Source: Sporomusa sp. KB1 (GTDB taxonomy: Bacteria > Bacillota > Negativicutes > Sporomusales > Sporomusaceae). Taken from it: a stretch of DNA of 64,000 bases. This document shows, piece by piece, positions 62,007 to 64,000 of the stretch. The position numbers were made by a program, and so were the translations under genes. The notes under the pieces are model-generated. The model made no database searches, was not told the DNA's origin, and worked only from the letters and a program-made list of their open reading frames with translations. The DNA is taken from positions 3,089,963 through 3,153,962 of the forward strand of contig NZ_VLKC01000002.1 of assembly GCF_007830295.1 (NCBI RefSeq), read 5' to 3'. Each line of letters begins with the position of its first letter. Within the stretch, counting starts at the first letter, position 1.

Positions 62007-63317
62007 ATGTATAATCTGACTGAAGGCAATGTAACCAGGTGTATGGTGTCATTTGCTATACCACTCCTGCTTGGTAATGTACTACAGCAACTTTACAGCG
62101 TTGCCGCTGCGGTGATCGTAGGGAATTTTGTGGGAAAAGCGGCACTTGCTGCTGTGGGCACAGCGGCCCCGATTATGAATATATTAATGTTTTTGATGGT
62201 TGGAATCACAATGGGTTCGTCAATTTTAATGTCTGAATTTTTTGGTGCTGGAAAGCACGAAAAAGTGAGGCAGGAAGAAGTTACATCACTTCTAAGTGGA
62301 CTAATATTTACCATTGTACTTTCAGTTGCTATGATTTTTCTGATAAACCCGCTGCTCCTTCTGATCCAAACGCCGGTTGAAATCATGCCACAGGCAGAAG
62401 CCTATTTAGAAATTATTATTGCTGGCCTCGTTTTTACTTTCCTTTATAATATATTATCTTCTTCACTTCGTTCCATCGGAGATTCTATGACCCCGCTATT
62501 TTTCTTGATTTTTTCTTCTGTTCTCAATATCGGTATTGGTGTTGTGTTGGTAAAACAGTTTGGGTGGGGTGTATGTGGGGTTGCTTATGCTACTGTAATA
62601 GCCCAGGCCGTGTCAACGGTGCTATGTATGGGGTATATTTATTGGAAGGTGCCTATTCTTAGATTTCATGTCAGGGATTTAAAAATAAATTTTCCGCTGC
62701 TGGCTAAAACGGCGAGTTACAGTTCGGTCTCGGCAATCCAGCAAACATTTCTCTATGTTGGTATCTTTATTTTGCAGGGGGCTGTAAACCCGCTTGGTGT
62801 GGACGCAATTGCCGCTTATAATGCGGTCACGAGAATTGATAGCTTTATACTTGCTCCGACTGATAGTCTGGCACTTGCGCTAACAACCTTTATCTCTCAA
62901 AATCGGGGAGCCAAAAAGGTTGACCGGATTCGGCATAGTATGAAAAGTTCAGTTGTGATAGGAGTAAGCTTTTGTGGATTGCTGGCCGTTTCTGTCTTTT
63001 TCTCCGCCCAGGCACTTATGACATTTTTTCTCGATTCAGGAGAAGTCAGCGCCATAGAAGTTGGCGTCAAATACTTAAAAATTATGGCTATTTTTTATAT
63101 CCTGCCCGCTTTTTGTAATTCGTTTCAGGGTTTTTTTCGGGGGCTTGGCAGGATGGACATTACACTGTTTGCAACCATTGTTCAGATTCCCGTACGAGTC
63201 ATCCTTGCCTATCTGCTTGTCGAGCTTTTTGGACTGTCTGCGGTTGCCGTTGGCGTTGCTGTGGGCTGGATTTGCATGATTGTGTATGAGGCACATCAGT
63301 ATCGTCAGTACTATTAA
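62007..63317 (+). CDS. MATE-family efflux transporter
   Basis: Membrane protein of 436 residues with 12 segments. It starts YNLTEGNVTRCMVSFAIPLLLGNVLQQLYS, the typical DinF/MepA-like N-terminus, followed by GTAAPIMNILMFLMVGITMGSSILMSEFFGAG. Exports cationic drugs or metabolites by Na+ or H+ exchange in the family. RBS AGAAGG. It lies divergent to an RpiR gene and 20 bases before the ferredoxin-type gene, so those two are probably one operon. Confidence 0.88.
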   Translation: MYNLTEGNVTRCMVSFAIPLLLGNVLQQLYSVAAAVIVGNFVGKAALAAVGTAAPIMNILMFLMVGITMGSSILMSEFFGAGKHEKVRQEEVTSLLSGLIFTIVLSVAMIFLINPLLLLIQTPVEIMPQAEAYLEIIIAGLVFTFLYNILSSSLRSIGDSMTPLFFLIFSSVLNIGIGVVLVKQFGWGVCGVAYATVIAQAVSTVLCMGYIYWKVPILRFHVRDLKINFPLLAKTASYSSVSAIQQTFLYVGIFILQGAVNPLGVDAIAAYNAVTRIDSFILAPTDSLALALTTFISQNRGAKKVDRIRHSMKSSVVIGVSFCGLLAVSVFFSAQALMTFFLDSGEVSAIEVGVKYLKIMAIFYILPAFCNSFQGFFRGLGRMDITLFATIVQIPVRVILAYLLVELFGLSAVAVGVAVGWICMIVYEAHQYRQYY

Positions 63318-63336
63318 GTGAAGGGAGCATGTAATC

Positions 63337-64000
63337 ATGAAATCACTTTACCTAAAAAAAGAGGATTGCTGCGGATGCAGTGCTTGTTACAGTGTCTGCG
63401 TCAACCAGGCTATCACCATGAAGGCGGATGAGGAAGGTTTTTTATATCCGGAAATTGATCAATCACGTTGCGTTGATTGCGGTAGGTGTACTGAAATTTG
63501 TCCAGTGACATATGCCGGCAACTATAAAGAAAGCAATACGCCCCGCTTTTATGTGGCCCGCCACAAATCGCCAGAGGTTTTGAGGCAATCGACATCAGGC
63601 GGCGCGTTTACTGCTATTTCTGACGCTATTCTTAGACAGAACGGCGTTATTTATGGAGCAGATTATGACGCGGACTTTCATGTTCTTCATCAGCGGGCGG
63701 AAACGTCCGAACAGCGGGACCGAATGCGGATTTCTAAATATGTGCAGAGCGACATGGGAAATACCTATGCTCAGAGTAAAGCCGACTTGAAAGAGGGCCG
63801 TATGGTTCTTTTCACCGGAACTCCCTGCCAGGCCGCAGGGCTGCGCGGTTTTATGGGCAATTCACCGCTTACAGACAGGCTGTACACTTGTGATTTGATT
63901 TGCCACAGTATTCCAAGCCCACTAATATGGGAAGAGTATAAGCGGTTACTTGAAAGGGAAAACGGTGGTAAGCTTGTTAGCGTACAATTTCGTTCGAAGA
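63337..64000 (+). CDS. Coenzyme F420 hydrogenase/dehydrogenase beta-subunit-like ferredoxin protein (cut by window end)
   Basis: First 221 residues. Two 4Fe-4S motifs are seen: CCGCSACYSVC (about 10-20) and CVDCGRCTEICP (about 47-58). RHKSPEVLRQSTSGGAFTAI then GVIYGADYD, and FTGTPCQAAGLRGF, are the conserved blocks of the FrhB_FdhB family. In Firmicutes such proteins often occur with polysaccharide pyruvyl transferases. Flavin-linked electron transfer is likely. ATG 63337 follows AAGGGAG. The C-terminus is outside the window. Confidence 0.85.
   Translation, partial: MKSLYLKKEDCCGCSACYSVCVNQAITMKADEEGFLYPEIDQSRCVDCGRCTEICPVTYAGNYKESNTPRFYVARHKSPEVLRQSTSGGAFTAISDAILRQNGVIYGADYDADFHVLHQRAETSEQRDRMRISKYVQSDMGNTYAQSKADLKEGRMVLFTGTPCQAAGLRGFMGNSPLTDRLYTCDLICHSIPSPLIWEEYKRLLERENGGKLVSVQFRSK

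Noticed and set aside
1..64000. tRNA or rRNA genes
   Set aside because: I saw no cloverleaf with a GGTTCRA-type arm or rRNA sequence while reading; short RNAs could still be missed without a covariance search.

Overview
The window looks like chromosome from a spore-forming Firmicute that also has an outer membrane (Negativicutes, probably Sporomusaceae such as Pelosinus or Sporomusa). The evidence is a large TPR plus beta-barrel outer-membrane protein ending in Phe, two small coat-protein-like genes, a MtaA/UroD-like methyltransferase, moderate-to-low GC and frequent TTG/GTG starts with strong Shine-Dalgarno sites. The genus is an inference; no rRNA or marker gene is present.

Layout. 1-2700: the end of an IS21-family element, an MBL-fold hydrolase, an anchored esterase and gene debris. 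2700-20118: a c-di-GMP-I (GEMM-I) riboswitch followed by a Wzx/Wzy-type exopolysaccharide locus (chain-length protein, a BY-kinase-like protein without its ATP-binding lysine, flippase, polymerase, five GT4 glycosyltransferases, initiating phosphoglycosyltransferase, PilZ protein, beta-propeller protein, glucuronyl C5-epimerase-like protein, UDP-ManNAc dehydrogenase). 20118-32690: a second, near-identical promoter plus c-di-GMP riboswitch in front of a six-gene operon that reads as a synthase-dependent exopolysaccharide machine: TPR/beta-barrel exporter, nucleotide-sugar dehydrogenase, triple NodB-domain protein, PilZ-GT2 synthase, degenerate NodB/beta-sandwich protein and GH18-like lipoprotein. 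32900-34560: a beta-lactamase-like protein and another NodB deacetylase.

34600-64000 is ordinary accessory chromosome: MFS/MarR, a MASE3-GGDEF diguanylate cyclase, MtaA/UroD-like methyltransferase, LysR regulators, a heterodimeric ABC exporter, coat-like proteins, TDT transporter, PocR-AraC regulator, two-component system, SGNH hydrolase, MerR/flavoprotein pair, esterase, membrane RelA/SpoT protein, small phage debris, amino acid permease, RpiR/MATE pair and the start of an F420-hydrogenase-beta-like ferredoxin protein.

How it fits together. c-di-GMP appears to control both polysaccharide loci at two levels: transcription (the terminator's left arm lies in the 3' strand of each aptamer, suggesting ligand-dependent read-through) and protein activity (a free PilZ protein in the first locus, a PilZ domain fused to the synthase in the second). 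A diguanylate cyclase with an intact GGEEF and inhibitory site lies about 4 kb beyond the second operon. The second operon combines traits of the cellulose, alginate, Pel and PNAG systems in an arrangement I do not recognise as any of them, and is my main candidate for an undescribed system.
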